A DNA stretch of 9,354 bases, taken from Actinomycetota bacterium (GTDB lineage Bacteria > Actinomycetota > Actinomycetes > S36-B12). Within the stretch, counting starts at the first letter, position 1; the number at the start of each line of letters is the position of its first letter. The notes beneath the pieces were generated by a model. That model ran no database searches and was not told the DNA's origin. It saw nothing but the letters and a program-made list of their open reading frames with translations. The position numbers and the translations under genes were made by a program. Where the stretch lies: positions 1-9,354 of the forward strand of contig VGBQ01000100.1 of the NCBI GenBank assembly GCA_016870425.1, written 5' to 3'. Positions 1-6,256 of this stretch are shown in pieces.

Positions 1-1169
1 ACGATATTGGCCTTGAGCTTCGCTGACCGGGTGTCGGCAAACCACACCTCACGCTGCGCCTCGCACGTCGCGGGGACACCCCCGGCGCTGCCATCGGTGG
101 CGAGCCAGTAGCGGAAGGAGTACTCCCCCGGAGTGGCATTCCACGTGGGCGTGACTGCCTCGCGGGCCGCGATCTCCTGGGCGCGCGCGATCGACTGGCT
201 GAGCATGCCGGGGACCCCGGACGCCCCGGCCGCCGGTGCCCATCCCGCGGGGCACGCGCCGCGGGTCACGTAGGACGCATCGGGGTTTTGGCGCACCCAG
301 TTGCGGGAGTACTGCGGGATGCCCAGCCACACCTTCGTGCGATGGGCAGGAGTCCGCGTCGCGACCTGCGCGAGAGCCGACCGCACGACGTCATTGGCCC
401 ACGGCCAGGGCCCGATCGGACCGGCGTACTCATAGCTGTAGTCGTAGGCCATGATCCGCAGCCGGTCGACGTGGTCGATGATCTTGTCCCAGGCATAGAC
501 CCAGTAGCCCGTCCCGGGATTCGGCGAGCCGTCGCGGAGGAAGGGGTAGGCACCGGCCGGCACCGTCGCTGAGAGGGTGAGGCCCTTCGCCCGGAGCTTG
601 GCTCCCAGCACCGTGACCATGGCGACCCACCGCGGCTTCGTCTGCGGCCAGGTGAGCGTGTCGTCGGCGAAGGCGAACTTCTCCCAGTCGAGGTCGACGC
701 CGTCGAGTCCTGCCTTCGCGGTCCAGTCGACGATCTGGTCAGCGTACGCCGCGCGGCTGGCCTTGGTGGAGAGGTACGCCGACAGCGCGCCCGCGCTCGA
801 TCCGTCGACGATCGAGCCCAGCACGGGGATGCCGGCGTCCTGCAGGATGCGGCGCTGGCCGTCGAGATGCGCGTTGGTCCACGGGGTCTCGCCTGTGGTC
901 GAGCACGTGCTGTCGGTCCGGTAGGTGCACAGGGGCCGCTCGGCGCTGGCGAATGTCCACCAGAAGATGTTGACCTCGGGCACGGTGGACGTCCCCTGCG
1001 CGGCCAGTGCCTCGACGACGGAGTCCGGCTCCCAGTAGCCGAACCAGCCGGAGACGTACGGGCCGGTGATGAGGCGAGGGGTCATGGCCTGCGCGGGTGC
1101 CGGCGGTGCCGCCGCTAGCACAAGCGCGACACAGGCGGCGAGCGCCGACAGGCCACTCCGTTTGTGCAT
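1..1169 (-). CDS. Secreted glycoside hydrolase family 18 protein (chitinase-like), 3' end cut by window edge
   Basis: This is a partial gene with 389 complete codons visible; it continues past base 1. The product should hydrolyse beta-1,4-linked N-acetylglucosamine polymers (chitin-type or peptidoglycan-type glycans) outside the cell. The ATG at 1169 gives a good Sec signal peptide: MHKR, a hydrophobic stretch over residues 7-21, and an AQA cleavage site after about residue 28. The GH18 catalytic signature DGVDLDWE lies at residues 156-163 (bases 681-704), with the acid/base Glu at 163. A second conserved strand, RIMAYDY, has its Met at residue 240. The visible part is mostly the TIM-barrel catalytic domain. 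No carbohydrate-binding domain is seen before it, and whether one follows is unknown. There is no Shine-Dalgarno sequence before the ATG, but a -10-like TACTGT lies 6 bases upstream, so the mRNA may be leaderless. GH18 membership is firm. The substrate is not known, and a catalytically weak or lysin-like member cannot be excluded. Confidence 0.9.
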   Translation of the reverse strand, partial: MHKRSGLSALAACVALVLAAAPPAPAQAMTPRLITGPYVSGWFGYWEPDSVVEALAAQGTSTVPEVNIFWWTFASAERPLCTYRTDSTCSTTGETPWTNAHLDGQRRILQDAGIPVLGSIVDGSSAGALSAYLSTKASRAAYADQIVDWTAKAGLDGVDLDWEKFAFADDTLTWPQTKPRWVAMVTVLGAKLRAKGLTLSATVPAGAYPFLRDGSPNPGTGYWVYAWDKIIDHVDRLRIMAYDYSYEYAGPIGPWPWANDVVRSALAQVATRTPAHRTKVWLGIPQYSRNWVRQNPDASYVTRGACPAGWAPAAGASGVPGMLSQSIARAQEIAAREAVTPTWNATPGEYSFRYWLATDGSAGGVPATCEAQREVWFADTRSAKLKANI

Positions 1170-1220
1170 GCTTCGACAGTACGCCGGGCGGTCGCGAGAT
1201 CGCGCATCGCGAGTTTCAGT
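1170..1220 (-). promoter_or_regulatory. Putative leaderless promoter and TCGCG-repeat operator of the GH18 gene
   Basis: On the minus strand TACTGT (1176-1181) fits the actinobacterial -10 pattern TAnnnT and is followed by 6 bases and then the ATG. No convincing -35 is seen at the expected distance. In its place are three TCGCG boxes in direct order on the plus strand, starting at 1192, 1200 and 1207, about one per 7-8 bases; two of them are the self-palindrome TCGCGA. This arrangement could bind an activator or repressor over the -35 region, which is common for polysaccharide-inducible genes. The call rests on position and pattern only. Confidence 0.35.
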
Positions 1221-1256
1221 ATTGCCGCGGATTGCGCCGTCACCCTCACCCGACCC

Positions 1257-1317
1257 GCACCGTTGCGCCGTGTGGTCGCTAACTCGCTGAGTTAACGACC
1301 ACACGGCGCAACGGTGC
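1257..1317. repeat. 61-base near-perfect palindrome, possibly a bidirectional terminator
   Basis: The outer arms 1257-1278 and 1296-1317 are perfect 22-base reverse complements. After one mismatch (1279 C against 1295 A) the pairing continues as TAACTC/GAGTTA (1280-1285 and 1289-1294) around a 3-base GCT centre. The structure lies 42 bases beyond the 3' end of the minus-strand tRNA gene and about 90 bases upstream of the GH18 start. It could therefore end tRNA transcription and insulate the next gene. It has no T-run on either side, so a classic intrinsic terminator is not proven. The extreme symmetry would also fit a dispersed palindromic repeat or a protein-binding site. Confidence 0.75.
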
Positions 1318-1359
1318 ACGTGGGGTGGGTTGCCCATGGGGCGAAGATCACGCCGCCCG

Positions 1360-1435
1360 TGGTGGCCCCGAGAGGATTCGAACCTCCGACACAAGGTTTA
1401 GGAAACCTCTGCTCTATCCCCTGAGCTACGGGGCC
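1360..1435 (-). tRNA. tRNA-Arg (anticodon CCU), CCA encoded
   Basis: Read on the minus strand the gene folds as a complete cloverleaf. The acceptor arms are GGCCCCG/CGGGGCC, the D stem is GCTC/GAGC, and the anticodon stem is GAGGT/ACCTT with one G-U pair. The anticodon loop TTCCTAA has CCT at positions 34-36. The T arm is GGAGG-TTCGAAT-CCTCT. The discriminator base is A (1363) and CCA is encoded at 1360-1362. It reads AGG codons, which are rare in high-GC actinobacteria. It stands alone here, with no second tRNA next to it. Confidence 0.96.
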
Positions 1436-1444
1436 AAGGATGCA

Positions 1445-1450
1445 AATCTA
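1445..1450 (-). promoter_or_regulatory. Probable -10 element of the tRNA-Arg gene
   Basis: TAGATT on the minus strand fits TAnnnT and lies 9 bases before the 5' end of the mature tRNA, leaving room for a 2-3 base leader for RNase P. The hexamer 17 bases upstream is a poor match to TTGACA. A 10-base palindrome, GGTGATCACC (1479-1488), lies upstream, about 30 bases before the -10 element. Confidence 0.45.
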
Positions 1451-1520
1451 TCCGCGGTTGCCCCCATCGGTGCCGGAGGGTGATCACCTGCCCTACCGGT
1501 GACGAGGAGGCCATTCATGG

Positions 1521-1557
1521 CAGTGGGAGCGGAGCCCTTAGTCTTTCGCTCCCACTG
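1521..1557 (-). terminator. Stem-loop downstream of the class V enzyme gene, probable operon terminator
   Basis: An 11-bp perfect stem (1521-1531 with 1547-1557, arms CAGTGGGAGCG and CGCTCCCACTG) encloses a 15-base loop. It lies about 78 bases past the stop codon of the minus-strand gene ending at 1635. The stem is GC-rich and stable but has no T-run, as is common in actinobacteria. A small self-complementary CCATTCATGG (1511-1520) follows directly in the direction of transcription. The 199 bases between the tRNA and the class V gene (1436-1634) contain no convincing gene. Confidence 0.55.
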
Positions 1558-1634
1558 AGTGCCGCTTCAGAGGCTGCCTCCACCCGACATAGCCGGGAGT
1601 CGAGCGGTAGGGAGTGCGCGGACGGCACCTCGCC

Positions 1635-3305
1635 TCACACCGAGGCGGTGGGCAGCGGGAACCACCTCAGGCTGTCGAAGTCGTCGTCGCGGCGCGCGCT
1701 GACACCCAGCGGTGGCATCTCCGCAAGGAGCGCACGTGCCTCCCCCAGGTGATCGGCCAGCGCGCTGAGCGGCAGTCGTTCGTCATGGTGCGGGTAGCGC
1801 AGAACCCCGTCGTCGTCGTAGCCGACATCGGCCATGCGCAGCGGCGGCTCGACAGGCCCCTGGCGATGCGTCCAGCGGCCCGTGAGGGCGTCGAAGCGAT
1901 AGAGCGGCAGCAGGCGCTCGCCGTCATCGGCGATGAGGCGGACAGCCTCAATGATGTAGTCGGCGACCGCATCTTCGACAAAGTAGTTGAAGTTGACCCG
2001 CACCCATCCGGGCTTGATGCCCTCGCAGCCCAGACGGATCTGGTCCTCGAACGCGTGGGACTGGTCGAGGTCGATGCCCAGGAGGCGGTGGCCGTAGGGC
2101 CCGGCACAGGAGCAGCCACCGCGCGCCTGGATCCCGAAGAGGTCGTTGAGGATGGCGACGACCGCGTTGTGGTGGACGTATCCGCCCTCGGTGGCGCGGA
2201 TGGTGAAGGACACGATGGACAAGCGGTCGACGTCCGGGTTGCCGAGGATATCGATGCGTGGATGGGCGCTCCACGCGGCGATCGCGCGGTGCAGCAACTC
2301 CTCCTCACGGGCCTTGATGATGTCGGTGCCGACCGCCTGCTTGAGCTGGAAGACCAGCCCGGCACGGATGGACTCGACGATAGCCGGCGTGCCTGCCTCC
2401 TCGCGGTGCACCGGATCGTCGAGGTAGATGTGCTCCTCGGCATTGACGTAGGCGACGGTGCCCCCGCCGACGACGACAGGGACGGTGTTGGCCAGCAGAT
2501 CCCTGCGGATGATCAGGACACCGGGCGTGCCGGGTCCCCCGACGAACTTGTGCGGCGAGAGGACCACCGCGTCCTTGGCGATCGCTGGATCATCGGGATG
2601 CATGTCGATGTCGACGTACGGCGCTGCGGCGGCGTAGTCCCAGACCGCCAGCGCGCCGTACTGGTGCAGGAGTTCGGTGACCGCGTCGGTGTCGGTGAGG
2701 ATGCCGGTGACATTGCTCGCGGCGCTGAAGGCCCCGATGATGAGCGGCCGGTCGCGGTGCTCGCACAGGGCCGCCTCGAGTGCGTCGAGGTCGACGTGGC
2801 CATCGCGGTCCTCGGGGATGGTGATGAGATCGGCGATGGACTCCCGCCAGGGGAGCTCATTGCTGTGGTGCTCGAAGGGGCCGACAAGCACCACGGGACG
2901 CTCCGCGGCGGGTATCGACGCGCTGAGGGAGTAGCGGGCGTCGAGGTCGGCGGGAATGCGGATATTGAGGATCCCGATCAGCCGGTCGATCGCACCGGTG
3001 CAGCCGCTGCCGGCGAAGATGACGCAGGTCGAATCATCTCCGTGCACGGCGTCGCGGATGATGCGCCGGGCATCCTCGCGCAGGCGTGTGGTCTGCAGGC
3101 CCGTGCCACTCGACTCGGTGTGGGTGTTGGCGTAGGTCGGCAGCACAGCGTCGCGGATGAAGTCCTCGATGAAGGTGAGGGCACGACCACTCGCGGTGTA
3201 GTCGGCGTACGTCACCCTCCTCGGCCCGAAGGGACCGTGCATCGCGCTGTCCTCGCCGATGACGGACGCGCGGATGCGCTCGAGGATCGGCAGGTCGGCA
3301 CTCAC
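1635..3305 (-). CDS. Class V aminotransferase-fold PLP enzyme, cysteine-desulfurase-like (556 aa)
   Basis: This is a cytosolic PLP enzyme of fold type I. Visible motifs are FEHHSNE (144-150), whose His stacks on the cofactor; VWDYAAAAPY with Asp223, which holds the pyridine nitrogen; and SPHKFVGG with the Schiff-base Lys at 253. The ARGGCSCAGPYGHRLLGI stretch (394-411) has Cys398 and Cys400 where desulfurases of the NifS/SufS type carry their active Cys loop. Members of this superfamily take sulfur from cysteine or act on related amino acids; the substrate here is unknown. At 556 residues it is about 140 longer than typical SufS, with a C-terminal extension from about residue 455. The GTG at 3305 is the first possible start, because an in-frame TAG lies 12 bases upstream. 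No clear Shine-Dalgarno sequence precedes it. It follows the permease gene by 32 bases and is the last gene of the regulator-permease-enzyme operon. The fold is certain; desulfurase activity is inferred. Confidence 0.85.
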   Translation of the reverse strand: MSADLPILERIRASVIGEDSAMHGPFGPRRVTYADYTASGRALTFIEDFIRDAVLPTYANTHTESSGTGLQTTRLREDARRIIRDAVHGDDSTCVIFAGSGCTGAIDRLIGILNIRIPADLDARYSLSASIPAAERPVVLVGPFEHHSNELPWRESIADLITIPEDRDGHVDLDALEAALCEHRDRPLIIGAFSAASNVTGILTDTDAVTELLHQYGALAVWDYAAAAPYVDIDMHPDDPAIAKDAVVLSPHKFVGGPGTPGVLIIRRDLLANTVPVVVGGGTVAYVNAEEHIYLDDPVHREEAGTPAIVESIRAGLVFQLKQAVGTDIIKAREEELLHRAIAAWSAHPRIDILGNPDVDRLSIVSFTIRATEGGYVHHNAVVAILNDLFGIQARGGCSCAGPYGHRLLGIDLDQSHAFEDQIRLGCEGIKPGWVRVNFNYFVEDAVADYIIEAVRLIADDGERLLPLYRFDALTGRWTHRQGPVEPPLRMADVGYDDDGVLRYPHHDERLPLSALADHLGEARALLAEMPPLGVSARRDDDFDSLRWFPLPTASV

Positions 3306-3337
3306 GGGTCCATGCTACGCCCGGGGGCGGTCGATCC

Positions 3338-4288
3338 CTAGGACTTCTCGCTGGGCGCCCGGGAGTCGCCGATGGGCTCGTCGAAGTCGGCGATGGCGAC
3401 CTGCGCGGGACGGCGGATGATCCAGGTGAAGACGGCCACGATGGCGACCGCTCCGGCAATGACCTCGGCTGCCTGCAGCCATCCGCTGCGGGCGTAGTCG
3501 AGGACCGCGATGCCGATCTGCTGGCTCAGAATGAAGACGGCCATGACGAGTACGAAGTAGCCGAACGCCTTGCGCAGCTTGTCCGGATGTATTCGCCCGA
3601 CGACGGCGCTGCCGATCAGTGCACCGACGATGGCGGCCGCGGTGATGATGAGGGTTGCCGACCAGTTGATCTGGGTCTGCGGGTTGAGGCTGATGAAGGA
3701 GCCCTGACCGAAGACGAAGACGTATCCCGCCAGGCCCGCGAAGGACTTCATCGCTACGACGAGCAGTGATGTCGCAACGGCCTTGGGCATGGCGAGGCCG
3801 GCGAGGAGTGCCAGCGCGGGCACGACCAGGAAGCCGCCCCCCGCTCCCACGAGGCCGGTGACGAATCCGACGACGAGGCCATCGAGAAGGATGCGGAAGA
3901 GGGGCAGGCCCTTGTGCGCCTTGCCCTCGACCTGCTGGCGCCCGCGGATCATGGCGACGGCGGTGATGCCCATCATCACCGCAAAGGCCGCGAGCAGGAG
4001 CGCACTGGGGAGGCGGGCACCGATCTGGCCGCCGATGAAGGCGCCCACCATGCCGGCGGCACCAAAGATGAGGCCGATCCGCCACACCACTCGGCCCGCG
4101 CGCGCGTGACCGACAAGACCGAAGATCGACGTGACGCCGACGACGAAGAGGCTGGCCGCAATTGCCTGCTTGGCGTCGAAGCCCACCACGTAGATCAGCA
4201 TCGGTGTGGTGAGGATGGAGCCGCCCCCGCCGAGGAGGCCCACGGCCATGCCGATGAAGACGGCGAGAATCGCAGCGACGGCGATCAT
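3338..4288 (-). CDS. TauE/SafE-family membrane permease (sulfite exporter-type)
   Basis: This is a polytopic membrane protein of 316 residues with 8-9 hydrophobic segments. It shows the two-fold internal repeat of the family: GLLGGGGSILTTPML at residues 17-31 and GLVGAGGGFLVVPAL at 145-159, each opening one half of the protein. Family members move small organic or inorganic anions, often sulfite, sulfonate or sulfoacetate. A longer frame exists upstream to 4342, but the ATG at 4288 is preferred: it overlaps the regulator's TGA as ATGA and places the first membrane helix at the N terminus. A GAGGGG purine run lies about 12 bases upstream. Translation is probably coupled to the regulator gene. 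Its place between a GntR regulator and a cysteine-desulfurase-like enzyme suggests a sulfur-compound substrate, but that is inference. The C-terminal tail, about 30 residues, is acidic and cytosolic or exposed. Confidence 0.88.
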   Translation of the reverse strand: MIAVAAILAVFIGMAVGLLGGGGSILTTPMLIYVVGFDAKQAIAASLFVVGVTSIFGLVGHARAGRVVWRIGLIFGAAGMVGAFIGGQIGARLPSALLLAAFAVMMGITAVAMIRGRQQVEGKAHKGLPLFRILLDGLVVGFVTGLVGAGGGFLVVPALALLAGLAMPKAVATSLLVVAMKSFAGLAGYVFVFGQGSFISLNPQTQINWSATLIITAAAIVGALIGSAVVGRIHPDKLRKAFGYFVLVMAVFILSQQIGIAVLDYARSGWLQAAEVIAGAVAIVAVFTWIIRRPAQVAIADFDEPIGDSRAPSEKS

Positions 4289-5085
4289 GGGTGAGGCATC
4301 CCCTCGACTGCTGCGGTGAGGGTGGAACCGGCGGCGGACCACTCGGCCTCGAGGCTGAAGCGGTCAGCGCGCACGTGAGTCTCCCGCCACTCGATGGACC
4401 GACCATTGCTGATGGCGCGCCGCTCGAGATAGAGGACGGGAGCGTCGGCAGCGAGGCCGAGCAGGTCCGCGATGTGCCGAGGCGCGCGCTCAGCCGTGAC
4501 ACGCTCCGCGCCACCGTCGATGGCAACCCCGAGCGTCTGCAACTCGGCGTACAGCGCGGCACGCGAGAGGTCGCGCTCGATGAGGGGCCGCGCGATGTCG
4601 GCGGGCAGCCAGGAGATGTCATGGGCGATCGGCTGGTCGTCGGCGTAGCGCAGCCGCTCAAGGACGATGAGTTCGGTCGACTCTGCCAGACCGAGTTCGG
4701 TGCAGACGGAGGCATTGACGGTGGTCGCCAGGCGCAGGACGTCGCTCCGAGGAGTCGCTCCTTGCGCCGCGACCGAGTCGAAGAGGGAGGAGAGAGTGCC
4801 GAGACTCTGGCGGTAGACAGTGGGCTCGACGATGGTGGGACGCCCGCGCTGGCTGCGCAGCACTCCCTCGCCGCGCAGGACGCGGAGCGCCTCGCGGATC
4901 GTGTGGCGGCTCACCTCGTACTCCTCGGTGAGGGTCAGCTCGCCGGGGAATCCCGCGGCGAAGGACCCGGAGTCGATCCGCCGTCGCAGGTCCGCGCACA
5001 CCTGTGCCCACAGAGGCAGGGGGTCGGAACGGTCGGGGAGGCGCGGCCCGGGAGCGGTCGGGGACGAGAGCGCCGGGGTGGTCAC
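4285..5085 (-). CDS. GntR-family transcriptional regulator, HutC type with UTRA domain
   Basis: This is a 266-residue DNA-binding regulator. Residues about 22-86 form the GntR winged helix, with LPLWAQVCADLRRRI, then LTEEYEVSRHTIREALRVL as the recognition helix region, then the wing GVLRSQRGRPTIV. Residues about 107-250 resemble a UTRA effector domain, with LERLRYADDQPIAHDISWLP and YLERRAISNGRSIEWRETHVRADRF. UTRA regulators sense a small molecule, usually linked to the genes they control. The ATG at 5112 would give a longer protein, but it lies inside the promoter spacer and its first codons are the operator itself. The GTG at 5085 sits exactly 7 bases after the -10 element, so a leaderless start is chosen. 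The gene heads the operon and overlaps the permease start by 4 bases (ATGA). Autoregulation through the palindrome is likely. The ligand is unknown. Confidence 0.9.
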   Translation of the reverse strand: MTTPALSSPTAPGPRLPDRSDPLPLWAQVCADLRRRIDSGSFAAGFPGELTLTEEYEVSRHTIREALRVLRGEGVLRSQRGRPTIVEPTVYRQSLGTLSSLFDSVAAQGATPRSDVLRLATTVNASVCTELGLAESTELIVLERLRYADDQPIAHDISWLPADIARPLIERDLSRAALYAELQTLGVAIDGGAERVTAERAPRHIADLLGLAADAPVLYLERRAISNGRSIEWRETHVRADRFSLEAEWSAAGSTLTAAVEGMPHP

Positions 5086-5120
5086 GGGCAAAATGTACGG
5101 ACATCCGTACATAAAGTCAA
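5086..5120 (-). promoter_or_regulatory. Sigma-70-type promoter of the GntR-permease-PLP enzyme operon (leaderless)
   Basis: On the minus strand TTGACT (5115-5120) and TACATT (5092-5097) are separated by exactly 17 bases. Six bases (TTGCCC, 5086-5091) follow, and then the GTG start codon, whose G would be at +1. This is by far the best consensus promoter in the window. There is no room for a 5' untranslated region and no Shine-Dalgarno sequence, consistent with leaderless initiation, which is frequent in actinobacteria. Confidence 0.8.
5093..5112. promoter_or_regulatory. Perfect inverted repeat, probable GntR operator
   Basis: ATGTACGG (5093-5100) and CCGTACAT (5105-5112) are perfect reverse complements around the centre ACAT. 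The site fills most of the promoter spacer and covers five of the six bases of the -10 hexamer, so a bound dimer would block RNA polymerase. A dyad next to a GntR gene is the classic autoregulatory arrangement of this family. A partial third half-site is suggested by GGACAT at the centre. Confidence 0.78.
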
Positions 5121-5130
5121 GGAGGGGGTG

Positions 5131-5490
5131 CTAGAGGACCAGGACGTCACGCAGGCAGGTTTCGACGGTCTCGAGTTCGCCGGGTGATAGGCGGCCCCGG
5201 CGCTGCCGGAGCCGGGATTGCGGAACCGCGTGGAGGTCGGTGACGTTGACCCAGGACTCCGGGTACTTCGTGACTCCTGCGGCTGTGTCAATGGGGATGT
5301 GCGTTGTCATGGGTCCGGGGGTCCCCGTGACTAGCGCTGCGGTGAGGGCGCTGAGCCGGGGGATGAGTGCGTTGCTCGTGATGATGACCACCGGATGGGG
5401 CCCGATCGGAGGCGGGAAGTGCGCCTCCCAGACCTCGCCTCGCAGGGGTACAGCGCCCGGGCCGTCAGATTCGGACGTGCCAGGGCTCAC
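5131..5490 (-). CDS. MazF/PemK-family type II toxin (endoribonuclease)
   Basis: This is a 119-residue protein. Residues 17-45 (RGEVWEAHFPPPIG, then HPVVIITSNAL) match the first strands of the MazF/PemK fold, followed by LTAALVTGT and THIPID in the central sheet. The KYPESWVNVTDLHAVPQSRL segment (75-94) and the C-terminal helix LSPGELETVETCLRDVLVL complete the usual order and length. Such toxins cut single-stranded mRNA at short sequences. In many family members an Arg precedes the Pro of the first loop; here it is His32, so activity should not be assumed. The GTG at 5490 is chosen because it overlaps the antitoxin TGA as GTGA. Another GTG at 5505 would add five residues. The gene is co-transcribed with the antitoxin directly upstream. 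Its stop codon is only 10 bases from the -35 of the GntR operon. Confidence 0.85.
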   Translation of the reverse strand: MSPGTSESDGPGAVPLRGEVWEAHFPPPIGPHPVVIITSNALIPRLSALTAALVTGTPGPMTTHIPIDTAAGVTKYPESWVNVTDLHAVPQSRLRQRRGRLSPGELETVETCLRDVLVL

Positions 5491-5720
5491 GGCGATGCGT
5501 CCCACAGGGCGGCCGTGACATCACTGAGTGGTGCAGGCTCTCCGCCGTAGAAGTCGTCGTAGCTGCGCGCCAATCGTGCTTGGGCAGCCTTGCGATGGAG
5601 GAGCTCGATGCCCTCACGTAGAGCCGCGGAGGTGCTGTCGAGGCCGAGAGTGGCGGCGTCAGTTGCCAATTGGTCCAAGACGTGATCGCTCACGCGGGCC
5701 TGCACGATGTGGGTAGCCAT
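5487..5720 (-). CDS. Antitoxin of the MazF-type pair, ribbon-helix-helix-like
   Basis: This is a small protein of 77 residues. The N-terminal strand THIVQARVSDHVLDQLATDAATLGLDS, followed by a helix with TSAALREGIELLHR, looks like a ribbon-helix-helix DNA-binding domain that dimerises on its operator. The C-terminal part from about residue 45 (LARSYDDFYGG, then SDVTAALWD) resembles the flexible acidic toxin-neutralising tail of such antitoxins. The ATG at 5720 is firm, since an in-frame TGA lies one codon further upstream. No Shine-Dalgarno sequence is present. The gene comes first in the pair and its stop overlaps the toxin start by 4 bases (GTGA). The family is inferred from size, position and helix pattern. 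Confidence 0.8.
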   Translation of the reverse strand: MATHIVQARVSDHVLDQLATDAATLGLDSTSAALREGIELLHRKAAQARLARSYDDFYGGEPAPLSDVTAALWDASP

Positions 5721-5741
5721 ACGTCATACGATACGTCATAC
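5719..5741 (-). promoter_or_regulatory. Direct-repeat operator and probable promoter of the toxin-antitoxin pair
   Basis: ATACGTCATAC occurs twice on the plus strand, at 5719-5729 and 5731-5741, with a 12-base period. The first copy runs into the antitoxin ATG. On the minus strand TATCGT (5728-5733) fits TAnnnT and is followed by 7 bases and the ATG, so the transcript may be leaderless. GTGAGC (5751-5756), 17 bases upstream, is a weak -35. Ribbon-helix-helix antitoxins often bind tandem sites of this spacing to repress their own operon. Confidence 0.6.
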
Positions 5742-5752
5742 ATCCTCATCGC

Positions 5753-6256
5753 TCACCCCAGCTCGACTGCGGTAGCCAGCCAACGGCCCTTCACGGCCTC
5801 GAGCCGAAGAGCGACAGCCCGGGCGCGCTCACCCCCGATGACGACGGCGCTGGCCTCGATGACGCCGGGAGCCGGCGTAGTGACGCGCACTGATCGCACG
5901 CGGCGGCACTGGGGTGCTCGACCCTTGCCGGCGGGGTGTCGCAGCGCGGCTGCGCCGCGACGGGCGAGCGTCTCGCGGATATCGCGCGTGACCCATCGCG
6001 TGAGTTGGCCGGGCGGGCGCTCCCCAGCGGCGACCTCCAAGATGGCCGGGGCGAGCCGAGCGACCCACGGCGCCGGAGCAGGGAGCCGGCCGCCCTCGAC
6101 GGGCAGCGGCTCCGGCGGCGCGGTGACCAGCCGCAGGTGGCGCGCGGGCGGGGGAGTGGCCGGCAGGCCACCGGGGACCTGCCACTCCAGCGGTAGAGGG
6201 TCTTCGATGGCACGTTGCGGTGCGTCCAGCGCGGCGGCGAGGGATGTGACGGACAT
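5753..6256 (-). CDS. Rv3235-like (DUF6459-type) small actinobacterial protein
   Basis: This is a 167-residue protein of unknown function. The N-terminal 60 residues are proline-rich and disordered, with the short conserved-looking RHLRLVTAPPEP (39-50). Residues about 64-167 form an alpha/beta domain: a helix with ARLAPAILEVAAGERPPGQLTRWVTRDIRETLARR, then three strands including RRVRSVRVTTPAPGVIEASAVVIGGERARAVALRLEAVKGRWLATAVELG. The helix-then-sheet layout and the order of conserved residues recall Rv3235 of Mycobacterium, which is usually found near secA and the neighbours seen to the right here. The ATG at 6256 has an excellent Shine-Dalgarno sequence (GGAGG, 5 bases away). No enzyme motif, signal peptide or membrane segment is seen. 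A hairpin over the start is listed separately. The family call is from memory of the pattern and is moderate. Confidence 0.68.
   Translation of the reverse strand: MSVTSLAAALDAPQRAIEDPLPLEWQVPGGLPATPPPARHLRLVTAPPEPLPVEGGRLPAPAPWVARLAPAILEVAAGERPPGQLTRWVTRDIRETLARRGAAALRHPAGKGRAPQCRRVRSVRVTTPAPGVIEASAVVIGGERARAVALRLEAVKGRWLATAVELG

Noticed and set aside
1066..1290. Small plus-strand frame over the GH18 start and the palindrome
   Set aside because: It covers the signal peptide region antisense and runs into the palindrome, with no ribosome binding site and no recognisable motif.
1360..1435. tRNA gene as an integration site for a mobile element
   Set aside because: No integrase gene and no second copy of the tRNA 3' end are seen in the window.
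1436..1634. A small structured RNA gene such as 4.5S RNA or RNase P between the tRNA and the class V gene
   Set aside because: The stem at 1521-1557 is clear, but no conserved core motif of a known RNA could be recognised, so terminator is the simpler call.
1614..3341. A 575-residue open frame on the plus strand, antisense to the class V enzyme gene
   Set aside because: The opposite strand encodes a protein with clear PLP-enzyme motifs. Long antisense frames are expected in high-GC genes, and this one has a low-complexity Val/Asp/Gly-rich composition and no motif.
3315..4715. A 466-residue minus-strand frame across the permease and regulator genes
   Set aside because: It is Arg/Pro/Ser-rich out-of-frame translation that spans the ends of two genes with firm family motifs in another frame.
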